Source: Methanomassiliicoccaceae archaeon DOK (GTDB lineage: Archaea > Thermoplasmatota > Thermoplasmata > Methanomassiliicoccales > Methanomethylophilaceae). Taken from it: 64,000 nucleotides of DNA. Below the pieces are notes generated by a model, which made no database searches, was not told where the DNA came from, and saw nothing but the letters and a program-made list of their open reading frames with translations. The position numbers and the translations under genes are program-made. The stretch is from positions 310,001 to 374,000 of the forward strand of contig CP047880.1 of the NCBI GenBank assembly GCA_009911715.1, given 5' to 3'. Below, piece by piece: positions 17,194 to 26,070 of this stretch (the first letter of the stretch is position 1; the number at the start of each line of letters is the position of its first letter).

Positions 17194-17592
17194 ATGGTAG
17201 ACATACCTGCAGAAGTAATGGACATCATGAACGCCCAGGGCACCGTAAAAGCCCTGGTCACAGCCAACAAGGCCGGACAGCCTCACGCTATCGTCTGCGG
17301 CACCATCGCCTGCCCCGCTCCGGGCAAGATGGTCGTCGGAGAGGTCCTCATGAAGAGGTCCGCCGAGTACATGGCCGAGAACGGCAAAGCCGCCTTCATG
17401 ATTGCGGCCGGACCCAAGGCGTACGAGATCCAGGTTGAGAACCCCGTCCGCTACGACAACGGGGACGCGCTCGCTCAGATGAATGAGATGCTCGCCGGAG
17501 TCAACCTCCATGCCAAGGCCCTGTGGATGTTCGATGTCGTCGCCGTCTACGACGAGGGCGCCGGACCCAACGCCGGAAAGAAGATCGCATGA
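17194..17592 (+). CDS. Pyridoxamine-phosphate-oxidase-like FMN-binding protein
   Basis: A 132-residue single-domain split-barrel flavoprotein of the PNPOx-like superfamily. The pattern VKALVTANKAGQPHAIVCGT (strand-turn-strand around residues 18-37) followed by GKMVVGEVLMKRSAEYMAENGKAAFM is typical of small FMN-binding members in methanogens. The substrate cannot be told from sequence; pyridoxine metabolism is unlikely for such a short form. A strong hairpin follows the stop. Confidence 0.8.
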   Translation: MVDIPAEVMDIMNAQGTVKALVTANKAGQPHAIVCGTIACPAPGKMVVGEVLMKRSAEYMAENGKAAFMIAAGPKAYEIQVENPVRYDNGDALAQMNEMLAGVNLHAKALWMFDVVAVYDEGAGPNAGKKIA

Positions 17593-17599
17593 TCCTGAT

Positions 17600-17619
17600 G
17601 CCCCGCCTTACGGCGGGGC
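17600..17619 (+). terminator. GC-rich hairpin after the FMN-binding protein gene
   Basis: GCCCCGCC-TTAC-GGCGGGGC forms an 8-base-pair stem with a tetraloop just after the stop at 17592. Archaeal termination does not need a hairpin, but several genes in this window have one at the same place, so a role in ending or protecting the 3' end is plausible. Confidence 0.5.
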
Positions 17620-17667
17620 CTAAACCCCTCTTCCAGTCTTTTATAGGTATAACCGCATCCACCGGTC

Positions 17668-18264
17668 ATGGAAACTACGGAGATCGCATCCTGGATCGAG
17701 ATGCATCTGCCGGAGACCATGCTCTTCGTGGGCGGCATCCTGGCCATCCTCATCGTCATCTGCTACGTCAGGGACAAGGACTCCCTGAAGTACAAGTTCA
17801 CGATGTTCCTCGGGCTGATCTTCGGCGTCATCATGCTCTACGAGGCCATGACGATGTACGGGGAATGGCGGATGGTGACGTCCGTCATCGTGGCAATAGC
17901 CGGTTTCGCTCTGGTGATAAGACCGTTCCGTGAGGTCCACTTCGCGGTGATATTCGCTCTGATGGTGATGGTCCTGGTGTACATAGCCTTCGGAGGATTC
18001 GAAGGCTACATGCTGTTCGACTCCATCGATATGACCTTCCTGTCCGACGGGTGGCCCAGGATCATAGCGGCATTCCTGTGCGGCGCCGTGGTTTACATGG
18101 TTCTGAACTTCGCCGAGGCCATAGTGAAGCTCTTCGGAAAGGTCCTCAACTGGTGGCCTCTGCTGCTCGTCCTGGGAATAATCTGCGTCGTCGAGGCCGG
18201 GTTCATGTACATGGGTTACGGTTCCATCATGGACTACATCGACACCAGTGCCATCACTGCCTGA
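17668..18264 (+). CDS. Uncharacterised six-span membrane protein
   Basis: A 198-residue hydrophobic protein with about six predicted membrane segments: around residues 17-34, 43-62, 69-84, 91-108, 131-153 and 163-183. No family motif is recognised. Short charged loops (YVRDKDSLKYK and IRPFREVH) fix the topology roughly. Transcription is independent, since a hairpin precedes it and a tRNA promoter follows. Confidence 0.75.
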   Translation: METTEIASWIEMHLPETMLFVGGILAILIVICYVRDKDSLKYKFTMFLGLIFGVIMLYEAMTMYGEWRMVTSVIVAIAGFALVIRPFREVHFAVIFALMVMVLVYIAFGGFEGYMLFDSIDMTFLSDGWPRIIAAFLCGAVVYMVLNFAEAIVKLFGKVLNWWPLLLVLGIICVVEAGFMYMGYGSIMDYIDTSAITA

Positions 18265-18316
18265 ACGCCTGGATACGAGAAGCTTTAAATGGTATGAGTA
18301 AATGAGGGGTGAGAGT

Positions 18317-18394
18317 GGGCTCGTGGCTTAGCCAGGATATAGCGCTGGCCTTCTAAGCCAGACGCCCCGGGTTCGAATCCCGGCGGGCCCGCCA
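18317..18394 (+). tRNA. tRNA-Arg (TCT)
   Basis: The acceptor GGGCTCG pairs with CGGGCCC (one T:G). Anticodon stem CTGGC/GCCAG with loop CTTCTAA gives anticodon TCT at 18352-18354. T arm CCGGG-TTCGAAT-CCCGG. Discriminator G18391 and CCA at 18392-18394. No intron. A TATA box GCTTTAAATGG at 18282-18292 lies about 30 bases upstream. A ribosomal protein gene (eL41) begins 40 bases downstream and may be on the same transcript. Confidence 0.94.
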
Positions 18395-18434
18395 AGGATG
18401 CACGCCTCACGGCGCATTCAAGGAAGGAACCATC

Positions 18435-18542
18435 ATGAAGAGAAGCTCGCGCGCCTGGAAGAAACGCGGCAACCAGCGTTGGAAATGGCGCAAGAAGAAA
18501 ATGAGAAGAAGAAAGAGAGCAGCAAAGATGCGCAAGAAGTGA
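18435..18542 (+). CDS. rpl41e: Ribosomal protein eL41 (L41e)
   Basis: A 35-residue protein of extreme basic character; the last 22 residues (RWKWRKKKMRRRKRAAKM...) match the arginine-lysine helix of eL41, the smallest ribosomal protein, which bridges the two subunits. The family is usually about 25 residues, so this copy has about ten extra N-terminal residues (MKRSSRAWKKRG). GGAAGGA at 18422-18428 can serve as ribosome-binding site. No separate TATA box was seen between it and tRNA-Arg, so it may be released from a tRNA-mRNA transcript. Genes of this size are often missed by gene finders. Confidence 0.75.
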   Translation: MKRSSRAWKKRGNQRWKWRKKKMRRRKRAAKMRKK

Positions 18543-18566
18543 TCGCTACTCGCTATCACACTCACC

Positions 18567-18740
18567 GGGGGTATAGGCTAACCTGGCAGACTGGCGGGCT
18601 CCAGTTATTGAGAGTGATTGAAAATGGGTTTGCTGACAGTAGTTGATGACTAACTGGAGCGATGACTCATTGATTCCGCGGGGGGTAGCTCCCCCCGTAG
18701 TGGAAACCCGCTGACGGGGGTTCAAATCCCTCTGCCCCCA
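18567..18740 (+). tRNA. tRNA-Trp (CCA) with a 101-base intron
   Basis: Acceptor GGGGGTA pairs with TGCCCCC; discriminator A18740, with CCA not encoded. The anticodon stem GCGGG/CCCGC closes loop CTCCAGA after removal of 18605-18705; anticodon CCA is at 18601-18603. T arm GGGGG-TTCAAAT-CCCTC. The D stem has a mismatch. The intron sits at the canonical 37/38 position and contains box C/D-like elements whose guides match this tRNA itself (see the separate entry). It starts 24 bases after the eL41 stop. Confidence 0.92.
18605..18705 (+). ncRNA. tRNA-Trp intron resembling a box C/D guide RNA
   Basis: Within the intron: C-like GTGATTGA (18614-18621, one extra T), D' CTGA (18633-18636), C' TTGATGA (18643-18649), and D-like ATGA (18662-18665). 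The D' guide GGGTTT (18626-18631) pairs with AAACCC at 18704-18709 and its fifth base from D' faces C39 (18707). The second guide (18651-18660) makes ten pairs with 18598-18607 and its fifth base from the D-like box faces C34 (18601). In Haloferax volcanii the tRNA-Trp intron is known to guide methylation at positions 34 and 39; the same geometry here is read directly from sequence. A strong hairpin (18680-18697) fills the 3' part. Confidence 0.7.
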
Positions 18741-18913
18741 CCTTGCGCTTCTTTCTGAGCTCTTGCTCTGGGCACTTCGGTGCCACAATCCCTTTTTCCT
18801 GTTATTCTCCACATTCTGATTCCAATCTCGTGATTCGCCTAACTGTTTTAAATGCAGACTTGATTCAACATCGGGGTTCCGACATCGGCTGTCACGGCCT
18901 CGGAGTGTGTCAG

Positions 18914-20191
18914 ATGGGCAGTGCAAAGGTCGTCAATCGGTTGGTCTTCATCCTGTCCGTGATCCTCACAGGGGCCATCGCCGGTTTCTTCGTATGGCTC
19001 GTGCTCTTCGTCATGGATGTCGGGCTCACCCTTGTCTGGGACGGGCTCTCGTCATGGTTCGGACGTTTCTACCCCGTTCTGATGTGTGTCGTCGGAGGGA
19101 TCGTCATCGGGCTGTTCGCCAGGCGCTTCGGCAATTATCCCGAGGATCTCAGGACCGTCATGGCCAAGGTCAAGCGTGACGGCGGGTATGACTACGACAA
19201 GCTCGGCAGGATGTCCGTGGCCGCGGTCCTTCCTCTCGTGTTCGGAGGGTCGGTAGGTCCGGAGGCCGGTCTCACAGGCGTCATAGCAGGTCTGTGCACA
19301 TGGGCCGGACAGAGGATGAGGCGCTTCGGCTCGGATTTCAGGGAACTCACCGAGGCGGGGGTCACGGCGACCCTGTCCGCACTTTTCACCGCCCCTCTGT
19401 ACGGCTTCGCCTCGGGTATGGGCGGTAGAACAGCAGGGGATTCGGGAGAAGGGTCGACACCGAGGTGGGTCAAGGTTGTGGTGTACGCATGCGCGATCGC
19501 CGGGGCCCTGGCCGCGATGCTGCTTCTGACACACTATGTTGGCGGAGGTCTGCCGCTCCCCCATTACGAATGGGACGTTGTCGGGACGGACGAACTGGTA
19601 TGGCTCGTGCCGCTGATCCTGATAGGTGCTCTGGCCGGATGGCTGTTCTGTGTGTCCGACGCACTGCTGTCCCGCGTGTCCGGTAAGTTCAGTGACAGGC
19701 CGCTGCTCAAACCAGTCGTCGCAGGGGCGGTTCTCGGGGTCTGCGGCGTCGTCCTCCCCTTCACGATGTTCTCGGGGGAGTCGCAGGCGGTGGAGCTCGA
19801 TTCGCTCTGGACAGGCATGGGTGCCGCGTTGCTGCTCGTCATGGGATTCGTCAAGATCCTGGTGACTGCGATGTGCGTCAACATGGGGTGGCGCGGAGGA
19901 CACTTCTTTCCAACGATTTTCGCAGGGATATCCATAGGGTACGGGATGGCGCTTCTGTCGGGGGCTGATCCCGTGTTCTGCCTGTGCACCGTCACGGCAG
20001 CACTGGTCGGAGGGGTCATGCGCAAGCCTCTAATGGCCGTGCTCCTGCTCTTCCTGTGCTTCCCCTTGCTGGCGGCGATACCGATGGCTCTGGCGGCGTT
20101 CGTCGGTTCACGCATCCCCCTGCCGTCATGGGTGTCGGAGGCTGAGGGGGAGATAGGGAAGCCGGAGTCCGTCGATGCCAGGCGATTGTAA
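18914..20191 (+). CDS. ClC-family chloride channel or chloride/proton antiporter
   Basis: A 425-residue polytopic membrane protein. The ClC selectivity-filter segments are recognisable: GGSVGPEAGLTG (111-122; the Glu is the candidate gating glutamate) and GWRGGHFFPTIFAG in the second half. Many hydrophobic helices surround them in the inverted-repeat order. There are no C-terminal CBS domains. The ATG at 18914 is used; the longer frame runs into tRNA-Trp. TTTTAAATG at 18845-18853 is a likely TATA box, giving a leader of about 35 bases. Confidence 0.88.
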   Translation: MGSAKVVNRLVFILSVILTGAIAGFFVWLVLFVMDVGLTLVWDGLSSWFGRFYPVLMCVVGGIVIGLFARRFGNYPEDLRTVMAKVKRDGGYDYDKLGRMSVAAVLPLVFGGSVGPEAGLTGVIAGLCTWAGQRMRRFGSDFRELTEAGVTATLSALFTAPLYGFASGMGGRTAGDSGEGSTPRWVKVVVYACAIAGALAAMLLLTHYVGGGLPLPHYEWDVVGTDELVWLVPLILIGALAGWLFCVSDALLSRVSGKFSDRPLLKPVVAGAVLGVCGVVLPFTMFSGESQAVELDSLWTGMGAALLLVMGFVKILVTAMCVNMGWRGGHFFPTIFAGISIGYGMALLSGADPVFCLCTVTAALVGGVMRKPLMAVLLLFLCFPLLAAIPMALAAFVGSRIPLPSWVSEAEGEIGKPESVDARRL

Positions 20192-20229
20192 AAGTGGAGG
20201 GGGATGCCCGGATGGGCACCGGCCCCGTT

Positions 20230-21594
20230 TCAGTTCTTGAAGCTGTGTATGGGTGCGGGTATCCTTCCGCCACGGTTGACGAAGTCCGCGCAGCCGTATC
20301 TGTTGACGGGCATGATGGCCGCGTCTCCGAGGAGACCGCCGAACTGCGCCCTGTCGCCGACTCCCTTCCCGATGACCGGGATGACCCTGACGGCGGTGGT
20401 CTTCTGGTTGACCATGCCGATGGCCATCTCGTCGGCGATGATGCCCGAGATCGATGTGGCAGGCACGTCGCCGGGTATGGCGATCATGTCCAGTCCGACC
20501 GAGCAGACGCAGGTCATCGCCTCAAGCTTCTCCAGCGTGAGGGCGCCGATCTCCGCGGCCTCGGCCATCGCGCTGTCCTCGGTGACGGGGATGAACGCGC
20601 CGCTGAGTCCTCCGACGTATGAGGACGCCATGACGCCTCCCTTCTTGACCTGGTCGTTAAGGATGGCCAGGGCGGCGGTCGTTCCGGGGGCGCCCGCGTA
20701 CTCCATTCCCATCTCGTGGATGATGTCCGCGATGCTGTCTCCAACCGCGGGGGTGGGTGCGAGGGACAGGTCGACGATGCCGAACGGGACGCCCAGCCTC
20801 CTCGAGGCCTCCTTTGCGAACAGCTGTCCGACCCTGGTGACCTTGAACGCCGTCTTCTTGATAGTCTCGCACAGGACCTCGAAGCTCTCCCCGCGGACCT
20901 TGGACAGGGCGGTCTTCACCACGCCGGGTCCGCTGACACCGACGTTGATCACGCAGTCCGCCTCGGTCACGCCGTGGAAGGCGCCTGCCATGAACGGGTT
21001 GTCGTCGGGCGGGTTGCAGAAGACCACGAGCTTGGCGCATCCGATGGAGTCCGCGTCCTTGGTGGCCTCGGCGGTCCTGACGACGATGTCGCCCATGAGC
21101 CTGACAGCGTCCATGTTAATCCCGGTCCTGGTGGATCCGAGGCTGATGGAGGAGCAGACCCTCTCGGTGCAGGCGAGCGCCTGGGGTATGGACTCGATGA
21201 GGTTCCTGTCGGCCGTGGTCATGCCCTTCTGGACCAGGGCGGAGTAGCCTCCGATGAAGTTCACGCCGATCTTCTTGGCAGCCTCGTCCAGGGTCTTCGC
21301 GATCTTGACGAAGTCGCCGGGGATCTTGCACGCCGCTCCTCCGACGAGGGCGATCGGAGTCACGGAGACCCTCTTGTTGATGACCGGCACGCCGTACTCG
21401 AGACCGATCTCGTCCCCGACGCTGACCAGGTTCTCGGCCAGGGTGGTGATCTTGTCGTAGATCTTCTGGCACAGCCTGTCGAGGTCGGGGTCGATGCAGT
21501 CCAGGAGGCTGATGCCCATGGTGATGGTCCTGACGTCAAGGTTCTCGTGGGAGACCATCTCGTAGGTCTCGAACACCTCTTTTAGCTCTACCAT
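20230..21594 (-). CDS. DUF711/PFL-family protein (UPF0210)
   Basis: A 454-residue protein, full length for the UPF0210 family, starting [20 protein letters not shown]. Conserved stretches include [28 protein letters not shown]-like [14 protein letters not shown], and the C-terminal [17 protein letters not shown]. The family has a pyruvate formate-lyase-like fold, but no activity is established. It is the last gene of the minus-strand threonine/isoleucine operon and follows an ACT protein, the usual partner of this family. The start at 21594 is 5 bases after the ACT stop. Confidence 0.92.
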   Translation of the reverse strand: MVELKEVFETYEMVSHENLDVRTITMGISLLDCIDPDLDRLCQKIYDKITTLAENLVSVGDEIGLEYGVPVINKRVSVTPIALVGGAACKIPGDFVKIAKTLDEAAKKIGVNFIGGYSALVQKGMTTADRNLIESIPQALACTERVCSSISLGSTRTGINMDAVRLMGDIVVRTAEATKDADSIGCAKLVVFCNPPDDNPFMAGAFHGVTEADCVINVGVSGPGVVKTALSKVRGESFEVLCETIKKTAFKVTRVGQLFAKEASRRLGVPFGIVDLSLAPTPAVGDSIADIIHEMGMEYAGAPGTTAALAILNDQVKKGGVMASSYVGGLSGAFIPVTEDSAMAEAAEIGALTLEKLEAMTCVCSVGLDMIAIPGDVPATSISGIIADEMAIGMVNQKTTAVRVIPVIGKGVGDRAQFGGLLGDAAIMPVNRYGCADFVNRGGRIPAPIHSFKN

Positions 21595-21599
21595 GTGGA

Positions 21600-21872
21600 T
21601 CAGATCCTGTGCATCATATCGAAGATCTCTTCGTGCTGGGCCTTGATGATGCAGCCCACCTTCTTGCCGACGGCGTCGAGTCCCTCTGCGAGGGAGTCGA
21701 AGCTTCCGGAGTAGCCGGTGGTGTCGACCACGAGGATCATGTTGATGTACTCCTGGACTGTGGTCTGCTTGATGTCGAGGATGTTGATGTTGTTGTCCGC
21801 GAAGAAGTTGCATACGGCGGCGATGATGCCGACGTGGTCCTTGCCTACGAGTGTGACTACGGTTCTGTTCAT
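21600..21872 (-). CDS. ACT-domain protein (UPF0237)
   Basis: A 90-residue single ACT domain: [36 protein letters not shown] is the classic ligand-binding strand-helix pattern. Such proteins sense amino acids or related ligands. It overlaps the citramalate synthase stop by 4 bases and is followed by the DUF711 gene, so the pair is co-translated. A regulatory role for the DUF711 partner is inferred from their constant association. Confidence 0.92.
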   Translation of the reverse strand: MNRTVVTLVGKDHVGIIAAVCNFFADNNINILDIKQTTVQEYINMILVVDTTGYSGSFDSLAEGLDAVGKKVGCIIKAQHEEIFDMMHRI

Positions 21873-23443
21873 TGGTTCACCTTGGTTTTCTGATCCTGTT
21901 TCATGAGCGCGTACTCCAGCGAATCTATCAGTGCTATAAGACTTGCCTCTATGACGTTCTCGGAGACGCCGACCGTCGTCCAGCTGGACTCCCCGTCCGT
22001 GGTCCTCATAAGGACGCGGACGCTCGCGGCGGTGGCCGATTTCTCGTCCAGTACGCGTACCTTGTAATCCGTCAGACGGACGCCGTTGAGCGACGGGTAG
22101 AACCTGGCCAGCGCCTTCCTGAGCGCGTTGTCCAGGGCGTTGACGGGTCCGTTCCCGTCAGCGGCCGTCTGCTCCATGTTGCCGTCGGCGTCCATGACCT
22201 TTATGCTGGCCTCGGAGTCCATCTCCAGGCCTTCGCGCTCGTCCATGAATATGCGGAAGCCGTACACCTCGAACCTCTTCTCGAGGTCCCCCCTCAGCCT
22301 CTTGACGAGCAGCTCGAAGCTGGCGTCCGCTCCCTCGAACTGGTAGCCTTTGGACTCCATGTCCTTGATCATCTGGGTGATGTGGGAGCTGTCGTCGCTG
22401 ATCTCCAGGCCCAGCTCCCTCAGCTTCTCGGTTATGCTGGACCTGCCGGCCATGTCGGAGACCAGCACCCTGCGGGAGTTCCCGACCTCCTCCGGCCGGA
22501 TGTGCTCATAGGTGCGGGGGTCCTTCATGAGTGCGGAGACGTGCATGCCTCCCTTGTGGGCGAACGCCCTGTCGCCGACGAACGGCATCCCCGGTGCCGG
22601 CGCCATGTTGGCGATCTCCCCCACGGATTTCGACAGCGGGGTGAGACCGCGCAGGTCCACGGCACCCACGTCCACGCCCTCCTTGAGCGCCAGGTTCGGG
22701 ATGACTGTGCAGAGGTTCGCATTCCCGCATCTCTCGCCGATGCCGTTGACCGTTCCCTGGACCATGGTGCATCCCGCCTCGACCGCGGCGAGCGTGCATG
22801 CAGTGGCAAGGTCCGAATCGTTGTGACAGTGTATGCCCAGAGGCGTGTGGGTGCTCAGGAGGACGTCCTCCACCGCGGCGGCGATGTCCGTCGGCAGCGT
22901 CCCCCCGTTGGTGTCGCAGAGCACCAACCATTCCGCTCCCCCGCGTTCGGCCGCCATGAGGGCGGCCAGGGCGTAGTCCCTGTTCGCGAAGTACCCGTCG
23001 AAGAAGTGCTCCGCATCGAACATGACCCTCTTCCCGGATTCCCTGAGGAACCTGACGCTGTCCTCTATCATGGCGAGGTTGTCGTCAAGCCCGATCCTGA
23101 GGGCGTCTGTGACATGGAAGTCCCATGACTTCCCGAAGATGCAGCACCATCCGGCGGAGCAGGCGGCCAGGGCCCTGAGGTTGGGGTCCTCCTCAGGGGA
23201 CACACCGTGCCTGCGTGTGCTCCCGAAGGCCGTGAGGGAGGCGTTGGCGAGTTCCATCCGACCCGCCCTCTCGAAGAACTCGTCGTCCCGGGGGTTGGAG
23301 CCGGGCCATCCGCCCTCCACGAAGTCGACGCCGAGCTCATCCAGTCTGGAGAGCACGTCCAGCTTGTCCTCGCACGAGAACGATATGCCCTCCGTCTGCG
23401 CTCCGTCCCTGAGGGTGGTGTCGTATATCCAGACCCTGGTCAT
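21869..23443 (-). CDS. cimA: (R)-citramalate synthase
   Basis: Condenses pyruvate and acetyl-CoA to citramalate, giving 2-ketobutyrate for isoleucine without threonine deaminase. The 524-residue protein has the LeuA-type TIM barrel with [14 protein letters not shown] (6-19), metal-binding [23 protein letters not shown], and a C-terminal regulatory domain (about 400-510). Length and motifs fit the citramalate-type branch rather than isopropylmalate synthase. It lies immediately after homoserine dehydrogenase and overlaps the ACT gene. The product is committed to branched-chain amino acids. Confidence 0.9.
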   Translation of the reverse strand: MTRVWIYDTTLRDGAQTEGISFSCEDKLDVLSRLDELGVDFVEGGWPGSNPRDDEFFERAGRMELANASLTAFGSTRRHGVSPEEDPNLRALAACSAGWCCIFGKSWDFHVTDALRIGLDDNLAMIEDSVRFLRESGKRVMFDAEHFFDGYFANRDYALAALMAAERGGAEWLVLCDTNGGTLPTDIAAAVEDVLLSTHTPLGIHCHNDSDLATACTLAAVEAGCTMVQGTVNGIGERCGNANLCTVIPNLALKEGVDVGAVDLRGLTPLSKSVGEIANMAPAPGMPFVGDRAFAHKGGMHVSALMKDPRTYEHIRPEEVGNSRRVLVSDMAGRSSITEKLRELGLEISDDSSHITQMIKDMESKGYQFEGADASFELLVKRLRGDLEKRFEVYGFRIFMDEREGLEMDSEASIKVMDADGNMEQTAADGNGPVNALDNALRKALARFYPSLNGVRLTDYKVRVLDEKSATAASVRVLMRTTDGESSWTTVGVSENVIEASLIALIDSLEYALMKQDQKTKVNQ

Positions 23444-23444
23444 C

Positions 23445-24452
23445 TCACTCGGACCTCTCGTCCATTATAGAGATGAGGTCGCTGAGGATCGCCGACGCCG
23501 TCTCGATCCGTCCGGCTCCGCGGCCGCTGACCGTGATGGGTCCCGCCAGGTCTGATATGATCTGGGCCGTGTTCAGGGTTCCCGATATGCTAAGGGGATG
23601 TCCCTTGGGCACCAGCCTCGGGCCGACCTCCAGCTTGTTCTCGGAAACCTCCCCGATGAGTCTGATGACCATGTTGCGCGATGCCGCGAGGGCTATCGCC
23701 TCGTCCGTGATCCCCGTGATGCCTGTTATCCTGACGTCGTCGAAGGTCACGTTCCTGCCGAACACGGAGTTGGCAAGGATGACGACCTTGCACGCGCTGT
23801 CGTAGCCTTCGATGTCGTTGGTGGGGTCGGTCTCCGCGTAGCCCATCTGCTGGGCCTCCTTGAGGGCCTGGTCGAAGGGCTGCCCCTTGTCCATCTTGCT
23901 CAGTATGAAATTGCATGTTCCGTTGAAGATGCCCCTGATCGACTCGATCTTCTCCCCTCTGAGGTTCTCGCGGCAGAGGTTGATGATGGGCATGGCGCCG
24001 CCGACCGATCCCTCGAAGCGGAATTTGCACTTGTTCTTCTTGGCGAGGGTTATGAGGTCGTGGAACTTCAGGGCCAGCGGACCCTTGTTGACTGTGATGA
24101 CGTCCTTGCCGTTCTCGAGGGCGTGGGTTATGTTGCGGAGTCCCGCCCCTCCGGTCTTGACGTCCGTGGGGCTGACCTCCACCAGGATGTCGTAGGCCGC
24201 CTGCTCCAGGACGGATATCGGGTCGGAGTACTCGTCCTCTCCAACCCTGCCGGTCACCTTCTTCCTGTCAACCAGGGCGATCGGGTCCAGGCCGTCGCGG
24301 TCGAGGACGTAGGTCCTGGAGTCCATGGCGCCGGTGATCAGAACGGGGCAGCCGTACCTCTCCTCGAGGAACTCCCTGCGCTTCGCCACGACCTCGGCGA
24401 ATCCCTGGCCGACGGTCCCGAAGCCGCATATGAATATCCTCATATCAGACAC
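23445..24452 (-). CDS. hom: Homoserine dehydrogenase
   Basis: Reduces aspartate semialdehyde to homoserine for threonine and methionine synthesis. The 335-residue protein has the nucleotide-binding [12 protein letters not shown] (10-21), [28 protein letters not shown], and the signature [25 protein letters not shown]. There is no C-terminal ACT domain; the separate ACT gene just upstream (8-base overlap) probably supplies feedback sensing. It precedes cimA by 1 base. Confidence 0.95.
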   Translation of the reverse strand: MSDMRIFICGFGTVGQGFAEVVAKRREFLEERYGCPVLITGAMDSRTYVLDRDGLDPIALVDRKKVTGRVGEDEYSDPISVLEQAAYDILVEVSPTDVKTGGAGLRNITHALENGKDVITVNKGPLALKFHDLITLAKKNKCKFRFEGSVGGAMPIINLCRENLRGEKIESIRGIFNGTCNFILSKMDKGQPFDQALKEAQQMGYAETDPTNDIEGYDSACKVVILANSVFGRNVTFDDVRITGITGITDEAIALAASRNMVIRLIGEVSENKLEVGPRLVPKGHPLSISGTLNTAQIISDLAGPITVSGRGAGRIETASAILSDLISIMDERSE

Positions 24453-24939
24453 CCCTCACGTAGATCGTGTTCGTCTTCCTGCACTCGTCGTCCAGGAACC
24501 TGTCCAGCTTCTCCAGGTCCTCCTCGCTCCTCGTCTTGACGGAGATGAGTCCCGTGCGCTTGGACGAGCTGTTGGTCTTTGACGAGTATCTCACATCGAC
24601 GGCGTCCATCGTGACGAGCGAGTTCGCCTTGTTCATGAGCTCCTCGATGTACATGGCGTCGATGTCCCCGATCAGGAGGTAGTCCATGGTGTAGGTCTGG
24701 TACACGGAACCGAGTTTGGAGATGATGATGTCCTTGGACTTCCAGATCTTCTTCAGAGCTTCCAGCTGGTTCTGTCCCTCCACCTCGAAGGTGATGTTGA
24801 CGCAGATCCTGTGGTTGACTATGCGCTCGCGGTCGTGCATGACGCCCATGATGTTCCCGTCGATCAGGGATATGGGCTCGATGGAACCGACGAGCTGGCC
24901 CGGCAGGTCCTTGACGAATAACTCAGCGTTCACGATCAT
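24445..24939 (-). CDS. ACT-domain regulatory protein
   Basis: A 164-residue protein that begins [38 protein letters not shown], an ACT-like regulatory fold, with a second half ([20 protein letters not shown]) of similar strand-helix pattern. It is the first gene of the hom-cimA operon and overlaps hom by 8 bases. The ATG at 24939 is preceded by AAGGTG on the minus strand, and the longer frame would read through the tRNA-Ser region, so it is rejected. An AT-rich promoter (24975-24991) lies upstream. Likely ligand: threonine or isoleucine, by context. Confidence 0.85.
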   Translation of the reverse strand: MIVNAELFVKDLPGQLVGSIEPISLIDGNIMGVMHDRERIVNHRICVNITFEVEGQNQLEALKKIWKSKDIIISKLGSVYQTYTMDYLLIGDIDAMYIEELMNKANSLVTMDAVDVRYSSKTNSSSKRTGLISVKTRSEEDLEKLDRFLDDECRKTNTIYVRGV

Positions 24940-25063
24940 AGGGGGCACCTTGATTGGATGTTGGGCTGATGCGATTTTAACTATAATAATAGAATGCGCG
25001 CGTGAGACGGAACGCGGAACGACGGGGATGTGCTGAAGACACGATGGAACGAAAAAGTAGAAG

Positions 25064-25150
25064 TGGCGCCGAGAGGGAGATTTGAACTCCCGAGGGAAAG
25101 TTCCCACGAGCTTTCCAGGCTCGCGCCTTACCGGGCTGGGCCATCTCGGC
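25064..25150 (-). tRNA. tRNA-Ser (GGA)
   Basis: Read on the minus strand: acceptor GCCGAGA pairs with TCTCGGC, discriminator G, and CCA is encoded (25064-25066). The anticodon stem CGAGC/GCTCG has loop CTGGAAA with anticodon GGA. A long variable arm with its own stem follows, as in class II tRNAs. T arm GGGAG-TTCAAAT-CTCCC. No intron. Confidence 0.93.
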
Positions 25151-25171
25151 TTGATGGAGTGGGGGATTGGG

Positions 25172-25987
25172 TCATCTAATTAAAACCTTTGGATGACCTC
25201 GCTCGTCATCGTACCCCTGTACGCCCCAGTCTATGTCCGCGCGGTAGTCGGACAGATGGCGCCTGACATTGCGGGCCTCCTCCAGCCTGTCCGTGTCAAC
25301 CGTGAAGACCGCCGAGCCCTCGACGTCGCCGCACTGTGCCAGCACGTCCCCGAATGGATCCAGTCCCCTGGAGCACCCGTGCATCATGAGGCCGTCCATC
25401 GAGCCGACGTTGTTGATGTATGCTAGATAGGTGACGTCCTCCAGCGCCCTCGCCGGGAGCACCCTGTCCAGGAATGGTTTGGACTGCACCGCGGACGCGG
25501 CCGAGCAGATGTTCACGGAGGCCCCGTTCAGGGAGCATCCGTGCAGTATCTCCGGGAAGAAGATGTCGTAGCAGATCGACATGCCGAACAGCACGCCGTG
25601 ATACGAACCCATCGCCGGGGCGTAACCGGGGGCGAACCCCGTCTCGGCGTACACGCCGAAGCTGGCGAGATGGGCCTTGTCGTACCAGGAGTCACCGTCA
25701 GGGGACAGGAACGCCATCGAGTTGTATACCAGGTCGGACTCGAACCTCGGCGCTCCGACGACCGCGGCCTTGTCCAGCATCCTGCAAAGGTCCGAGATCT
25801 CGCCGATGCACCTTTCCGTGGTCTCCTCCAGGCCGTCGCACGGGAACCCGTACCCGGTCAGGAACATCTCCGGCAGCATCACGACGTCCCCAGGCCCGTC
25901 CCTCAGGGCCTTCTCGATCCTTTCCGCGTTGGCCTCCGGGTCGCCCCGGACGGGTGTGTACTGGCACAGTGCGATGTCGATGCGCAT
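25172..25987 (-). CDS. Carbon-nitrogen hydrolase (nitrilase superfamily amidase)
   Basis: A 271-residue cytosolic amidase with the complete Glu-Lys-Cys triad: E40 in LPEMFLTGY, K104 in YDKAHL, C139 in SICYDIFFPE. The substrate is unknown; omega-amidases and N-carbamyl amidases share this layout. An in-frame extension to 26038 exists, but ATG 25987 is the normal family start (MRIDIALCQ) and a TATA-like GGTTTAACA lies about 25 bases upstream. It diverges from nadE. Confidence 0.88.
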   Translation of the reverse strand: MRIDIALCQYTPVRGDPEANAERIEKALRDGPGDVVMLPEMFLTGYGFPCDGLEETTERCIGEISDLCRMLDKAAVVGAPRFESDLVYNSMAFLSPDGDSWYDKAHLASFGVYAETGFAPGYAPAMGSYHGVLFGMSICYDIFFPEILHGCSLNGASVNICSAASAVQSKPFLDRVLPARALEDVTYLAYINNVGSMDGLMMHGCSRGLDPFGDVLAQCGDVEGSAVFTVDTDRLEEARNVRRHLSDYRADIDWGVQGYDDERGHPKVLIR

Positions 25988-26070
25988 GAGGGGATAATCG
26001 TCGGCGACCGTGTTAAACCTGATGTCCGTCCTTCTCAATCCTTAAATCCAGACTTTTTGATTACGGTCCG

